Positions 33,931 to 44,840 of a DNA stretch of 64,000 nt are shown here, one piece after another. Source of the DNA: Panax quinquefolius (Eukaryota > Streptophyta > Magnoliopsida > Apiales > Araliaceae); contig CM035160.1 of NCBI GenBank assembly GCA_020205615.1, forward strand, positions 122,254,605 through 122,318,604. The letters are read 5' to 3'. Every line of letters begins with the position of its first letter. Within the stretch, counting starts at the first letter, position 1. The notes below the pieces were generated by a model, which saw only the letters and a program-made list of their open reading frames with translations, had not been told where the DNA came from and made no database searches. Made by a program: the position numbers and the translations under genes.

Positions 33931-34595
33931 AGAGGTATGATAGTCTCTTTTTATATCTAATCGCCAAGAGACTGCATATAATGTTTGCAACATGCATATG
34001 TGCTAGATTTCGTGCTAATCCTAAAGAATCACATTTAATCTGTCAGAAAGAGGATTTTCGTGTATCTCAAGGGTACACCTCACTTGGGGCTTTGGTATCC
34101 CAAGGAGTCCTCATTTGAACTAACAGATACATGATGATGCTTTGATTTTGTAGGCTCGCAAAATAGATAGAAAGAGTACCAAAGGCACCTCACAATTGCT
34201 AGAAAACAGACTTGTGACCTGGTTTAGCAAGAAGCAAAACTCAGTATCTACTTCAACTGCAAAAGCTGAATACATTGTTGCTGGCAGCTGCTATGCTCAG
34301 ATCCTATGGATGAAAAATCAGCTAGCTGATTATGGGTTTGATTTCAAATCCATTCCCATTCACTGTGATAACACAAGTGCTATAGTAATAACTCATAATC
34401 CTATCATGCATTCTTGGACTAAGCATATAGAAATAAGGTATCACTTCATTAGGGATCATGTGCAAAATGGAACTATATCTTTACAATATATCCCTCATCA
34501 AAAATCAACTTGCTGATGTCTTTACAAAACCTCTAGATGAATCCAGGTTTAACAAGTTAATAAGTGAGCTAGGAATGTTTAATTTACAACCATGA
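33931..34595 (+). pseudogene. RT tail and RNase H of Sirevirus C (broken)
   Basis: 33931-34150 holds decayed RT-RNase H connection sequence. From 34196 a frame encodes WFSKKQNSVSTSTAKAEYI with the RNase H Glu, LADYGFDFKSIPIHCDNTSA with Asp, then the HIEIRYHFIRDHV block. The last part, with LADVFTKPL-like sequence, follows in another frame to about 34595. The LADYGFDF wording is typical of Sireviruses. Confidence 0.85.
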
Positions 34596-35369
34596 AATAT
34601 ATGCTATAGTATGTGCTAACTAGACAGATACAAAGGCTATGGTTGAAATCGTAGATATGATCAAGGGAAGTCCACGATCGTAGAGCTGAAGTGACATGAA
34701 AGAAAACGATCGTAGTATAGACTCAACAATCGTAGTGCAGACTCAACGATAGCAGAACCCCATCAACAAGAGAAGCATCCTGTGATGATAAGTTTAAAAA
34801 CAAAGCAATATCTCTAATAAGCGCCTCAGGAACAAACCTAACCTCGACTCACTCCAAGAGGTCAGGCCCTTCCCGAGCTACCTTAAAAGAATGCTAAGTC
34901 AAAAACTCATCACAAGGATCCGGCCGACTCGACGATCGTAGTTCGTATACACGACAATTGCTGAAATGACTCGATGAATAATGCGAACGCACTTCGATCG
35001 AATGATGGATGACTCGACTATCGTAGCTCGATACTCACGACGATCATTGGATGACTCAACGATCGTAGTTCGCACTCAACGAATGCAAAGCTACCTCAAC
35101 GATCGTAGTCCTCCCTAAGGACACAATTAGCTCAAAAGTGCTAAGGGCAAATCAAGACAATCCTCCTCTACCAAATTCAGAGAGCCAAGCAGAAGTCGAC
35201 ACTCATCCCACTAAACAAAAATGGAGAGAGGGAAACTACAAAGTATAGCTTGAAAAATGCCTTTTTGAAATCAAAAGTTCAAAAGGCTTATCTCTCTCTC
35301 TCTCTCTAAAGAAGAAACCCTAACCCCAAAGAAAGCTCAAACAACAATACTCTCTCTTCAACGATAGAA
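34596..35369 (+). repeat. Non-coding spacer rich in ATCGTAG motifs
   Basis: No gene is seen in these 770 bp. Between about 34640 and 35110 ATCGTAG or close variants occur about eight times, often as ACGATCGTAG, half of the palindrome CTACGATCGTAG. Sequences between the motifs are not repeated. The following frame starts at 35370. Confidence 0.75.
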
Positions 35370-38300
35370 ATGGCAACCTCCAACGCTGCCTCTCGCTACA
35401 CAGACTCTACTTTTTCGACGAGTTCAAAATAAATTGAACCCAAATTTCACAAGACTCATCATTATCAAGAAAGCGGGTCTCAAGAAGCTCTGGGTATGTA
35501 CACATTGATCTACCCCAAGCTAGTGAAAGAATTCTACAGAATGGTGTGTTCAAAAATGACGCCATCACTACGAAAGTAAGGGAAGTGGAAATCGATCAAG
35601 GTCAAGACATCAACCTAGCCCTAGGTCTCAAATCTGAAGGGTATTCATTCATCGATGGCATAGACTTCCATGAGGGACTTAAAAGAATGCATCACAAGAA
35701 ATCCCCCTCTGTAAAAGGATACAAGAAGAAGGAGTTTCCTCAGAGGTATGAATTTTTAGCTGATATTGTTGGAAAATATATATGTTGCAAGAGTTCTGGT
35801 CATGATTCTGTGAATGAAGTACAACTCAAACTCATGACTGCCATATATTGGAGCTCTATTGCTTGAATGGATTAGAAAGTGGATCACCAACTCAAGGAAG
35901 TCAAAGAGCTCTCAAAAGATGTTCTACGAGCGATTTATAAGTATCGTTCTACATATCCCGCCTGGGTGACAAAATTGGGGACGAAGAAGGAGAAGCTATC
36001 AATCCAAATGCATTTAATGACCCAACAACTATTCGTGAACCGAAAAAAGGAATCCAAAGAAAAAATGTATGTATGATGTCCGAATCCAAAGTAGAACTGC
36101 TGATGCAAAGGAGTCGTGGATTCCAGAAATATATCCATTGTCAAGGAAATCAAGAAGAAAGAAGAAGAAGAAGAAAAATAAAGAAGAACCCACCGCCTCG
36201 ATCGTAAAAAGCAAGGGCAAGAGAAAGTTAAAGGCCAAAATAGCGTAAAACCCCTGTGGATCCACAATCGATAAACCCCAGTAGAGTCCTCTCGACATCG
36301 AGACTCTAAGGATCCCGAAGAAAGAAGCAACAAGAAGTCGAGGGCGTAAGAAGATAGAGCCACCATATCTCAAAATTGAAGAAGAAGAATAAGATCAGCC
36401 ACAAATCCAAAAGGCCATCTATCTCTTCAATCGTAGAGTCTCTACTGATCGTAGAGACCAGACCAAACACATCAAGAAAGGAAGTAGTTGCATCAAACAT
36501 TTTGGCTGATCAACAGGACAAAACTAAAGTTCAAGAAAGTCCTGAGGCTGTGGCTCAGCCTTGAAAACCAAGAAGAAAACTGGTCAAGAAATATATCCTT
36601 GTTAATGAAGGAGTGCTCAAGGAAGAAGACAAGAAAATGGCTGCCAAAAAGGAATCAACCAAAGAAAGCCAAAGCGATAAAGCTCAAGCTGAGGGGGAGA
36701 CACCAGAAGTTCTTATGTTAGAGAATACACCAGCTGAGGGGGAGATGCCTGAAGCTCTCATTCAAGAAAATGCTCCAGCTGAGGGGGAGCCATTAGTCCT
36801 GCAGATGGATGATCATGTTGAGGGGGAGCCTCACGATATCCCCTCGATGTAAAGAGAAGTCGCCCTATAGAAAAAATGAGGGAGAACCAGAGCAAGAACA
36901 AGATGAAGTCATTGAGATATTAGAATCCCCAAAAGAAGATAGTGAAGAAAAGGGAGACGAAGATGATGGTGACCTTGAGATCACAGGTGTGGGCCATGAT
37001 GGGTATATTAGTTATATATCTCTACAATCAGATGTTCTCTTACCTACCCATGATGCCATATCATCAAGCCCAAATCCTAAAATCCTGGAATCACATGTTT
37101 TGGAGCTTCAAAGAATATCCAGCCATCTCTGTGCTAGCTCATGGATTCCCAGGAAGTTTCAACTTTTCCAAGAAGCTCATCACAAATAATCCCTCCTCAA
37201 GAATGGTGAATGAGGTATTAACTGTCCCAATTCTTTATAGAGTGAATCACTATCCACTGTCTTTTTCCAGCCAATTTTATGAATTTCCAAGCTGGTTGGA
37301 AGTGGTTCTAAATCCACTAAGTCAACTCCAGCCATGTAATCCCAAAATTCTCAGAATTAATGAACTAGATATTCCAAACTTCATACTAATCCCATCTCCC
37401 ACCATCTCTACGATTATCGACTCTACCCCATCATCGAGTCCCAAGCTCAAATCGTAGAGCCACCCTCTCCGCATACACCCAAACATAAGCCCCTCCATCG
37501 ATATTCCCTCTTCATCCACAAATGAATACTTCAACCTTGATCTTGCCCTCTACTCCTTGCAAGATCAATTCAAGAAGATATCCCCTCCTTTAACCAATCC
37601 TCAACTCAAAGAATCTACTCTCGATCCGCCCACAAAAGTCGAAATGAATGAAGTGTCCAAGAACATGATCAAGGATATCGATGAAAGCCTTGAAACTCAC
37701 TCAGAACACATTCATCTCAGGCTGACACAAATGATCACTGCTGCAAACAATCTCCTAGGCACCCTAAATGCTGAGCTTACAAATAAGCTGAGGGAGATCA
37801 TCAAGGAAATGATTAAAAGCATAAAGGACAGAGATGGTATTCATTTCCGGATAACCAATAAACAAAGAGAGGCCATTCTTGAATTACAAAAATCTCAAGA
37901 AGCCCAGAATAACCTTATAATGGAGAACATCATCAGCTTGAAAATTGCAGTCAAAGAATTTCAAAAAGCCAACGTAAACTAAGAACAGCAAACTGACGAT
38001 GTTCTAGCCGTCCTCCAAAATAAAGAAGCTCGATCTGAAGCTCTAATCAAGGAAAGTCGAGAGGACATTGCTCAAACTCAAAGCCAACTCAACGAGCTTG
38101 TCCAAGGAGTGACTCGACTATCTGAAAACATTCAAACCCTTGATGCCGACATAAAGGGGAGAATAAAGGGAAAGAGAGAAGGAGGCCAGGGCAGAGGCAG
38201 AGGAGTTCAAGGAGGCCAGGGCAGAGGCAGAGGAAGGAGTCCTCCTGCAAGACAATTCCACCAACAGACTCCACGATCAAGCAATCAGACTCAACGATCT

Positions 38301-38543
38301 GATCAGCAGGAAGTCTTAATGGCTCAGCCAATAAGGAGTCAAGGGCCAGCTACCAGCTCACAAAATGTGACCACTACAGGCCTAAGAATGCCAATTGGAG
38401 ATCCTGCATTCATGAATAGGCATGATCACAACCCAAGGATAAGCCCAAGTGAGCTGGAAGAGATAGCCAGAAGGGATGAAGCAAGCAGGAAAAGAAGGGC
38501 TGAGGAGTATGCCAATCCTCCACGCAAAAGACCAAAGAAATAG
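35370..38543 (+). pseudogene. Env-like (third) reading frame of Sirevirus C, broken
   Basis: The ATG at 35370 opens about 3.2 kb of mixed frames. The N-terminal part (about 35480-36080) resembles the plant transposon-protein domain found in such frames (LVKEFYR, FKNDAITTKVREVEI, GLKSEGYSFIDG, LMTAIYW). The middle (36613-36852) encodes repeats of AEGE-x-PE. From about 36942 one frame continues to 38543, broken by stops at 37455 and 37980. It contains a long Gln/Glu/Leu/Ile-rich coiled-coil candidate (about 37660-38140), an RG-rich stretch (GGQGRGRG twice, about 38185-38240) and a basic tail, PPRKRPKK. I see no clear signal peptide or membrane span. Sirevirus frames at this place are called env-like by position; RNA binding or nuclear entry would fit these features equally well. 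Confidence 0.7.
36688..36830 (+). repeat. Internal polypurine-tract-like repeats
   Basis: GAGGGGGAG occurs four times (36691, 36735, 36781, 36820), spaced about 40-47 bp apart and each preceded by GCT or GTT. It resembles the true tract AGGGGGAGAT before the 3' LTR (38738-38747). Extra PPT copies upstream of the 3' LTR are a known feature of Sireviruses. Confidence 0.75.
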
Positions 38544-38747
38544 AGATAAGTGAAAGTTTAAATTCTTATTGATGTAAAGCTAAATTGTAATACTCTTCAA
38601 CCATCAATAAATTCATGCTTATTCTCTAGAAATTTCAGCTGCTCACTGAAATACTAAGTCATGCTTACTTTCCTACAAATGCATCTAGATACTAATAATC
38701 ATGACAACAAATCTCCTTGGTTATGTCAACATCAAATAGGGGGAGAT
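38544..38747 (+). other. 3' untranslated end of Sirevirus C with polypurine tract
   Basis: A short AT-rich non-coding stretch ends in ATAGGGGGAGATTG directly before the 3' LTR start TGTTGGG at 38748. Confidence 0.85.
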
Positions 38748-40228
38748 TGTTGGGAGAGTGCATATGTTAATTTGATGTTTAAATGTAAATGCTCATGATT
38801 ATTTGTAAAGTCCTTCAAGGAATATATGTACAAGGACTTAGTGATAGATCAAATTTGTTAGGTTGATCTAAGCTCTTAATGTGTATCATTCTGTAAATGA
38901 ATGTATAGATAGAGAGATCAAAGCTGTTAGGTTGATCTTGAGATGTAATAGATAGGCTTCGAAGAGATCGTAGTGTATCAAGCTGATCAAGATTACAGAA
39001 GTCAAGGCAAAAACGTAGAGCTTCGAGGATCGTAGTGTGCATGCCTTGAAGGGCCTCTTCAGAAATTGTAGAGTGGTCCCAACGTTTTTCGAGCCAACTC
39101 AGAGATTGTAGTGAGCTCATGGAAACGTAGAGTTTACAACTCGAGCAAGCAAAGATCGTAGTGTGTAAGTATTTAAGAGAAATCATAGTGCTCTCTGCTG
39201 ATAGCATCAGACCAAACACCAAGGCGACAAGTCACCACGATCTGAATCGTAGAGTATCATCTGCCTTGTGTCAAAAGCATCAAGCCTCACATTTTGTGTG
39301 GAGATAAACTCCAACAAATGTGGAATGGGTTCTAAACGTTGTAGTACTCACTAGTCCCAAAGGCATAAAAGATATCCTTAGTATACAACAAATAAGCGTA
39401 TTGAAGAAGCTAAGGAAAGTACCATTGGTAAGGGGAAAAATACCTTTTCAGGTGTGAGGTGAGAAAGTAGTCTGCTGTGTCAGTGGGCCAGAATGCAATT
39501 CAGAAGATGTGTCGAAAAGTCTCCATCAAAGAACAGAAATGTCAAACGCATTTAATGCTTCAACAGATGGATCCAACGGATAGTTTTCAAGATCACATAT
39601 ATTCAAATCAAGCAGATGAGAGAAGTATGCAAGCATTAAACAAAAAACGTACAAGAACTCTCAATGCTCAACTCTACGCTCTGAGAAAAAGAAAAACCTG
39701 CTCAGCTACTCAGTTCTTTCGAACAAGTGCTTAACAGCAACTGAGTAGCAACCATCAAAGAACTCAACAACTACCAATCAACTAAAGTAAGAGTTCCAAG
39801 TGTGAAGGACTTGAAGAGTTCTAAGTGAACTGTGAAGAGCCAAGTATGATGGACTTGAAGAGTTCAAGAGTGAACTAAGCAGTTCCTAGACTACTCGTCT
39901 AGAAGGAATCTGAGTGATTCAAAAAAGTCTAAAAGACATCCTTAGTGGATTTCCTACGCGAGGAGTAGAAGAGTGGACTAGGAGCTTTAAGTGCTCTGAA
40001 CCACTTAAAACGACTGTGTCTATTACATTCTTGCTATAACTGGCATATCGTCCATAACTGCTATAACTGCCTCACTCTCATAAACTCACTATCTTAAGGA
40101 AGATTAAAACTAATATTAATTTCGCTAAAGTTTTAATCATTATCTACTAACAAGATAAATCGAAAAGATTTTTAAATATCTATTCAACCCCTCCTTCTAG
40201 ATAACTATTGTGCTCTCCGGAACTAACA
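38748..40228 (+). repeat. Sirevirus C 3' LTR
   Basis: This is 1481 bp from TGTTGGGAGAG to CTAACA. It is more complete than the 5' copy. It contains several ATCGTAG motifs (near 38965, 39029, 39152, 39245). The family A LTR resumes immediately after it. No supported gene lies within. Confidence 0.9.
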
Positions 40229-41787
40229 TTTCAATACTCGTAAGGGTTATTATTCCATTCTTTATTATTATGTTGAATAACATGTCTACATCTGGCACCG
40301 CATACATGGTGAAATTCTTCATTATTCCATTCTTTATTATTCTGTTGAATAATTTTTTCTGTATGCGATCTATCGCATGCCCGGTGAATTCTATTGTTAT
40401 TCCATTCTTTATTATTCTTTTGGAATATCCATGCGTGTCTCTGGGATTATGCATGACCGGTTCCATTCTTTATTATTCTGTTAGAATATCATATCCGTCG
40501 AAAGTTACGCATGACACGGGTTCCGTTCTTTATTATTCTGTTGGAATAACATGTACATCTTGCATTACGCATGCACTTTGGTGAATTCTTTTGTTATTCC
40601 ATTCTTTATTATTCTGTTGGAATAACCTGTCTATGTGGATTACCGCATGCATGGTGAATGATCCTTCGTATTTATTCCTTATTAAATTGTGGAAATGATC
40701 TATCTACGTGGATTACCGCATGGTGGGCAAAAATCTATTTGTGATTTCATATATTCTATTATACTCAGTTGGTTAAAGTATTGGCTTCTATACTCCATGA
40801 AATTAGTGGAATATCCTTGATATTTGCGCTTCATCCAGTATCTTTTCATGGAAATATTCTTTTGAGCATTCTTAAATTTTACTCCACAAAGAAGTATCAT
40901 GTTGACAATTTGGACGTTATTGATTTCTGGATAAATTAAAATTATAAATCTTTAAAATTTATCCTTGAACTTGTTTTATTGAATTATTATGTCCTTGTCA
41001 TCATCCTCATGCTTATATTGTGATTAAAGTCATCTTTGGCTTATGTGCATAGATGGACTTGGTATGATTATGACCAGGGATTATTCGGTATAATCATGAC
41101 CGTAATGTGACGAATGATGTGGTAAAAGTCCTCATTGGCATGAAGTTCATTGATGGACAGTTGTTGGTATGATTATGACCAGAGATTATTCGGTATAATC
41201 ATGACCATTGATGATTTACATGAATATCATTGGCCGTGATGCAGGGATGATTCGATTTTATTTATTAAGTTGAGTCTCAGCAATAAAGTTGATGAAAAAC
41301 TTTTTAAATCATAGAAGATAGTAGATTTTATTGTCTACTTTACTCTTCTAATGGATTGCTTGTTCTGCTGCAGTTAAACTTGTTGTCTATTATATTCTAT
41401 CAGTTTAACATTGTTGAAGGCTAATGATAATTTATTCTGCATTACCTTAGTCATAATATTTCTTACTGGGCTAGTTGAGCTCACCCTTTCTTTCACTATT
41501 CTCTTCAGGAAATGAGAATGTTGCCGGGACTAGTCGGGGAACGGAGGGATGGTCCAGATGATAGCATTAGTAGTCCTCACTATTTTGTTAAATAGTGTGA
41601 CAATAAATGTAATGAGGACTCCATTGAGTGTGGATATTGTCTAGATGACAATATTCTTATTAAAACTCTTAGATTATGTTTTGTCGTATTTTACTAGACT
41701 GTTGTATAATTAAGTTATATTTGAATTTTATACCATGTATTTGGCGACTCAAGATGAGTGATGTATACCTGTTTTAGGGGCGTCAAA
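40229..41787 (+). repeat. A1 3' LTR, part 2
   Basis: This continues the family A LTR from the hairpin array (about 40245-40690, roughly seven units). Then come the GGTATGATTATGACC repeats (41058-41210), a CTCTTCAGGAAATGAG block (41502-41517) and the end at GCGTCAAA (41787). The terminal CACA has become CAAA. The following AAGTA (41788-41792) is the right target duplication of A1. Confidence 0.9.
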
Positions 41788-41792
41788 AAGTA

Positions 41793-42890
41793 GCACAATA
41801 AAATCATGTGTGACCTTTTATTAAAAAAATCATTAATTAACTGTACATCTCAGAAATTTGGAGAGGGAGTAAATGTTTTAAAATAGAAATTTAATATTGG
41901 ATAGTGTTAAAATATTGATATATGTGCACCAATAAAATCTATGGAAAATACCCGGTCAGTAATACTTAACTGCACTATTTTATCTACATTAAATATTAAA
42001 TTATGTGAACCCAATGTACATGGATTATATGATATTGGTACATATTTAATCCCTAATTTTTCATTATGTAGTAACATTAGTACATTAAAATTACATGAGG
42101 GAACCAAAGAGGAATTTAAATTAACTACAATTGAACTAAATGCTGAGAGTTAGAAGGCTTGTCCCAAATTCAGTTGCCCAAACAGTGTTCAATTTTCCTT
42201 TACAAAATCTACAGAGCAATAAACAGTGGCTACCACCTACGTGAAGATGGCTATGGAAATGGCTGGGAAGTGGTGGTTAAGCAACTTTTCATTAACTATT
42301 GTCTTCTTCTTCTACACCATGGATCCCATCCTTAGTGTAAAATCATTAACCAGTCAATCATTCTTCTATAAATAGGCAACTTCATTTCCATTTAACGTTG
42401 CTGAGAATTGTCTGTTAAATTACAAGTTAGAGCTTGTTAATTTAGAAGGAGTCTAGAGTTTGTAGAAGTAAGTAACTAAGCTTCTTAGAAGGTATATTCT
42501 TGTTTTAAGTTCTTTACTTCAAACTTAGAAAATCATAGAAATTCTCCTAAGTTCTTGTGAAATTGATTGGAAATTTACTACCAAAGTGTTTATAAAATTT
42601 GTATACATATATGGAACCTCTTAGAATGAGTTTGAGCATGTTTAAACTGGAGAAATCAAGTTTGGGTTTAATACTCTGCATAACAGAGCACCTTTCTGGT
42701 TCTGTCCAGGAAGGGCGCAGCTGCATCCAATTTGTATTAGGGTGCAGCACAGCTGCGCCAGTCCCCATAACAAGATTCTGGTTTCTAATTGTGCTGCGAT
42801 GTTTCTAGAATGCAAGTTTGGTTTAGATATGCATGAAAAGAAGTATAATATGTAGTATAAAGCAATCGTATGATATATGAATTGTCCAAA
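41793..42890 (+). repeat. Probable right part of LTR D, no gene
   Basis: By the A1 duplication this was once joined to 2153. It is AT-rich without coding signal, then has a TATA box (42367) followed by a leader-like stretch with a GAAGGTATATT donor-like motif (42488-42498). A short GC-rich stretch near 42715-42765 contains GCAGCTGC and CAGCTGCGCC. Open frames here do not resemble proteins I know. The right end of D is not identified; the next LTR starts at 42891. Confidence 0.5.
42367..42375 (+). promoter_or_regulatory. TATA box of presumed LTR D
   Basis: TATAAATAG sits in a C/T-rich context followed by a leader-like region, as in the other LTRs here. Confidence 0.55.
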
Positions 42891-42939
42891 TGTAGACACT
42901 CGAAATTTTGCATTCCTGTTACTAACCTTGCAGGAGGGC

Positions 42940-43490
42940 AGAATCGTCTTTCTGAGATAGCCCTGGAGGACAGATCAACTCAGTCCCAGAGACAACCCCG
43001 GATAACCATTCTTTGCCATCTCGGAGATAACCCCGAGATATTCCATCACAATCCCGAAGACAACCCCGGGATCTTCAGTTTCAACCTCGGAGATAACCCC
43101 GAGGACTGTAGTCACAATTTCGGAGATAACACTAGAGAAATTTGCCATCTCGGAGATAACCCTGAGATATTTAGTCCTAATCCTGGAGACAGCCCCAGGT
43201 TCTTTAATCCAACCTCGGAGACAACAATGAGGAATGTAGTTGCAGTTCCAGAGATAACCCCAAAAATGCTCTTTTCCGCTTCCAACAGTCAGCTTCAACA
43301 CTCGGTGATAGCCCCGAGGCACTCATTCCCCAAGCCCAGAGATAACCACGGGAGGTCACGCACACCTCAGAGACAACCGTGAGGATGGTCAACACCTGTA
43401 ACAGTCCAATCTCAGAGATAAACCTGAGCAACGACCAATAAATCAGCTAAAACCGGAGATAACCTCGGTGAGGGGCAGAATCATCATTTT
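42940..43490. repeat. 33-bp hairpin repeat array (CTCGGAGATAACCCCGAG type)
   Basis: Units contain GAGAYAACCCC flanked by complementary CTCGG and CCGAG arms. The early cores lie about 33 bp apart (about 42990, 43024, 43057, 43090, 43123, 43156, 43189), later ones more loosely. The arms vary, but changes on one side are often matched on the other (TCCCGAAGACAACCCCGGGA, CCTGGAGACAGCCCCAGG). The period is a multiple of three, so both strands stay open for more than 110 codons. I take those frames as by-products. Confidence 0.85.
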
Positions 43491-43880
43491 TCCATCTCGA
43501 TCCCACATTACGCCGTCTCAACAACATTCAGACATACATTCTACACATAAATGTCCTACAAGAACCAAAGAGCTCCAATCCAGAGTGACTACTACATAAG
43601 GCAACACACCGGATAGAATTTGAAGCCTGAAAACCAAGGGCATGACTTCATGATTTTGTACAACCTCTAATCCCATGTCATTGTGTAGCTCTCGATAGAA
43701 ACATGCCACAAAAGGTCTTATACACCTCGATTAGATGTTTGGATTGAAGTTCTGAAAGTTCGAGCAGACAACACGTTACACACGTGCACGTACTTTGAGA
43801 CGACGGGACCCACGGAGCCCGGGGCACCTCGGGCAGCCGCGGGTACATCTGTGGCTACTGCAGGTACATCTGCGGCTCCC

Positions 43881-43898
43881 CCCTCTATAAATAGAGGG
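43881..43898. promoter_or_regulatory. TATA box inside a perfect palindrome (LTR E)
   Basis: CCCTCTATAAATAGAGGG has 8-bp arms around AA and contains TATAAATAG (43886-43894). It lies between a GC-rich upstream region and a leader-like region, so it is a good core promoter candidate. The symmetric form offers a TATA-like sequence to both strands. Confidence 0.7.
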
Positions 43899-44194
43899 CT
43901 TGGGGCAACCATTTTGAGAAGAGAAAAGGCGAGGAAGCCCTGTCCAATTTGCTCTATACACATTATAAACTGAGTGCTTTCTCATTTCTAAACACTTCTG
44001 AGCTTATACTTTGTTATATTTTACCGGCGGGAGCCGAGTGTTCATCCACTTAAAGCTATTGAAATCTTCTTTGGTAGTCCATTGTAAGCCTTCTTACTTT
44101 TCTTAAGCCTTTCTCCATCACAAGTGCACACACCGTTCTTAACATTGAGAGTTGTGTTTGCGTTTGTATGCCCGGACTTCAGTCTGTGGCTTTT

Positions 44195-44297
44195 TATTTC
44201 TTTTGTATATATATATTTATATATTATATATATACACTAACATTATCGAGTTATGCCTCGATTGAGCCTGGATTTTATTTTCGAAGCATTTATTTCT

Positions 44298-44329
<32 letters not shown>

Positions 44330-44386
44330 CTTATATATAAACTGTTGTCGAACTTTGTTTGATGAGCCTGGATTTTACATCCTAGC

Positions 44387-44438
<52 letters not shown>

Positions 44439-44498
44439 GTTGTCGAACTCTATTTGATGAGCTTGGATTTTACATCCTGTAATGCTTACATTTTATAC

Positions 44499-44544
<46 letters not shown>

Positions 44545-44550
44545 TCGAGT
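44195..44550. repeat. TA microsatellites separated by a repeated spacer
   Basis: Three long TA tracts (about 44297-44325, 44390-44434, 44497-44540) alternate with a spacer containing GTTGTCGAACTYTRTTTGATGAGC and TTGGATTTTACATCCT-like sequence. The tracts and spacers form a larger tandem unit of about 100 bp. Confidence 0.85.
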
Positions 44551-44626
44551 TGACGACTTGAGTAGGGATTGATATATATCATGTGCGTTTACAGCTTATA
44601 TATATATATTTATATATTGTTCCACC

Positions 44627-44840
44627 TGTATATTACTTCGAGGTGGTTGATCGCTTTTATTGCTTTCTTTACATTTTCTCCCACCTGGAGTTTACTTCGT
44701 GGTGGTTGATCGCTTTTATTGTTTTTTTTTACATTTTGTCCCGCCTGGAGTTTATTTCAATGCGGTTGATCGCTTTATTGCTTTATTTATATTTTTGATC
44801 CCCCATGGAGGTTCTTTATGGTGGTTGATCGTTTATATAT
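44627..44840. repeat. Tandem repeat with CCACC/GGTGG hairpins
   Basis: Four units of about 60-66 bp carry CCACCTG, then GAGTTTACTTCG, then GTGGTTGATCGCTTTTATTG. In the second unit CCACC pairs with GGTGG around the middle part. Units diverge to the right. Confidence 0.8.

Larger units (their letters stand above)
27805..40228 (+). mobile_element. Ty1-copia Sirevirus-type element C
   Basis: Two LTRs of about 1.43 and 1.48 kb flank a 9.5-kb internal region in the order gag, protease, integrase, RT, RNase H, non-coding spacer, env-like frame. Integrase before RT is the copia order. A large extra frame after RNase H, purine-rich AGGGGGAG repeats near the 3' end and the RNase H sequence (LADYGFDF) point to the Sirevirus/Maximus lineage. 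It lies inside the A1 3' LTR, but no target duplication is found because the left junction has a deletion. All frames are broken. Confidence 0.88.
2159..41787 (+). mobile_element. Ty3-gypsy Tekay/Del-like chromovirus A1, with nested insertions
   Basis: The element runs from TGTAAGACCCC (2159) to a degraded GGGCGTCAAA end (41787; sister LTRs end GTCACA) and is flanked by AAGTA on both sides. Its own parts are the 5' LTR (2159-2944, 5727-7844, 22852-22866), internal region (22867-26672) and 3' LTR (26673-27804, 40229-41787). LTRs are about 2.9 kb without insertions. The internal order gag, protease, (RT lost), RNase H end, integrase, chromodomain-like tail is that of plant chromoviruses, and the long LTR fits the Tekay/Del lineage. 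The element is defective because RT is deleted and many stop codons are present. Insertions inside it are F1, B (itself containing a solo A LTR) and the Sirevirus C. Confidence 0.85.

Noticed and set aside
39477..39734. 85-codon frame in the Sirevirus 3' LTR
   Set aside because: The 5' LTR copy is not open in the same way, and the sequence belongs to the LTR.
41907..42153. Overlapping short frames on both strands that might be a host gene
   Set aside because: Low-complexity AT-rich codons, no start context or splice structure, and the stretch fits an LTR upstream region.
42870..43382. 170-codon open frame with LGDNPEIF-type repeats
   Set aside because: It follows the 33-bp hairpin array, and the opposite strand is open too, so openness is explained by the period. 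I cannot exclude a peptide but see no support.
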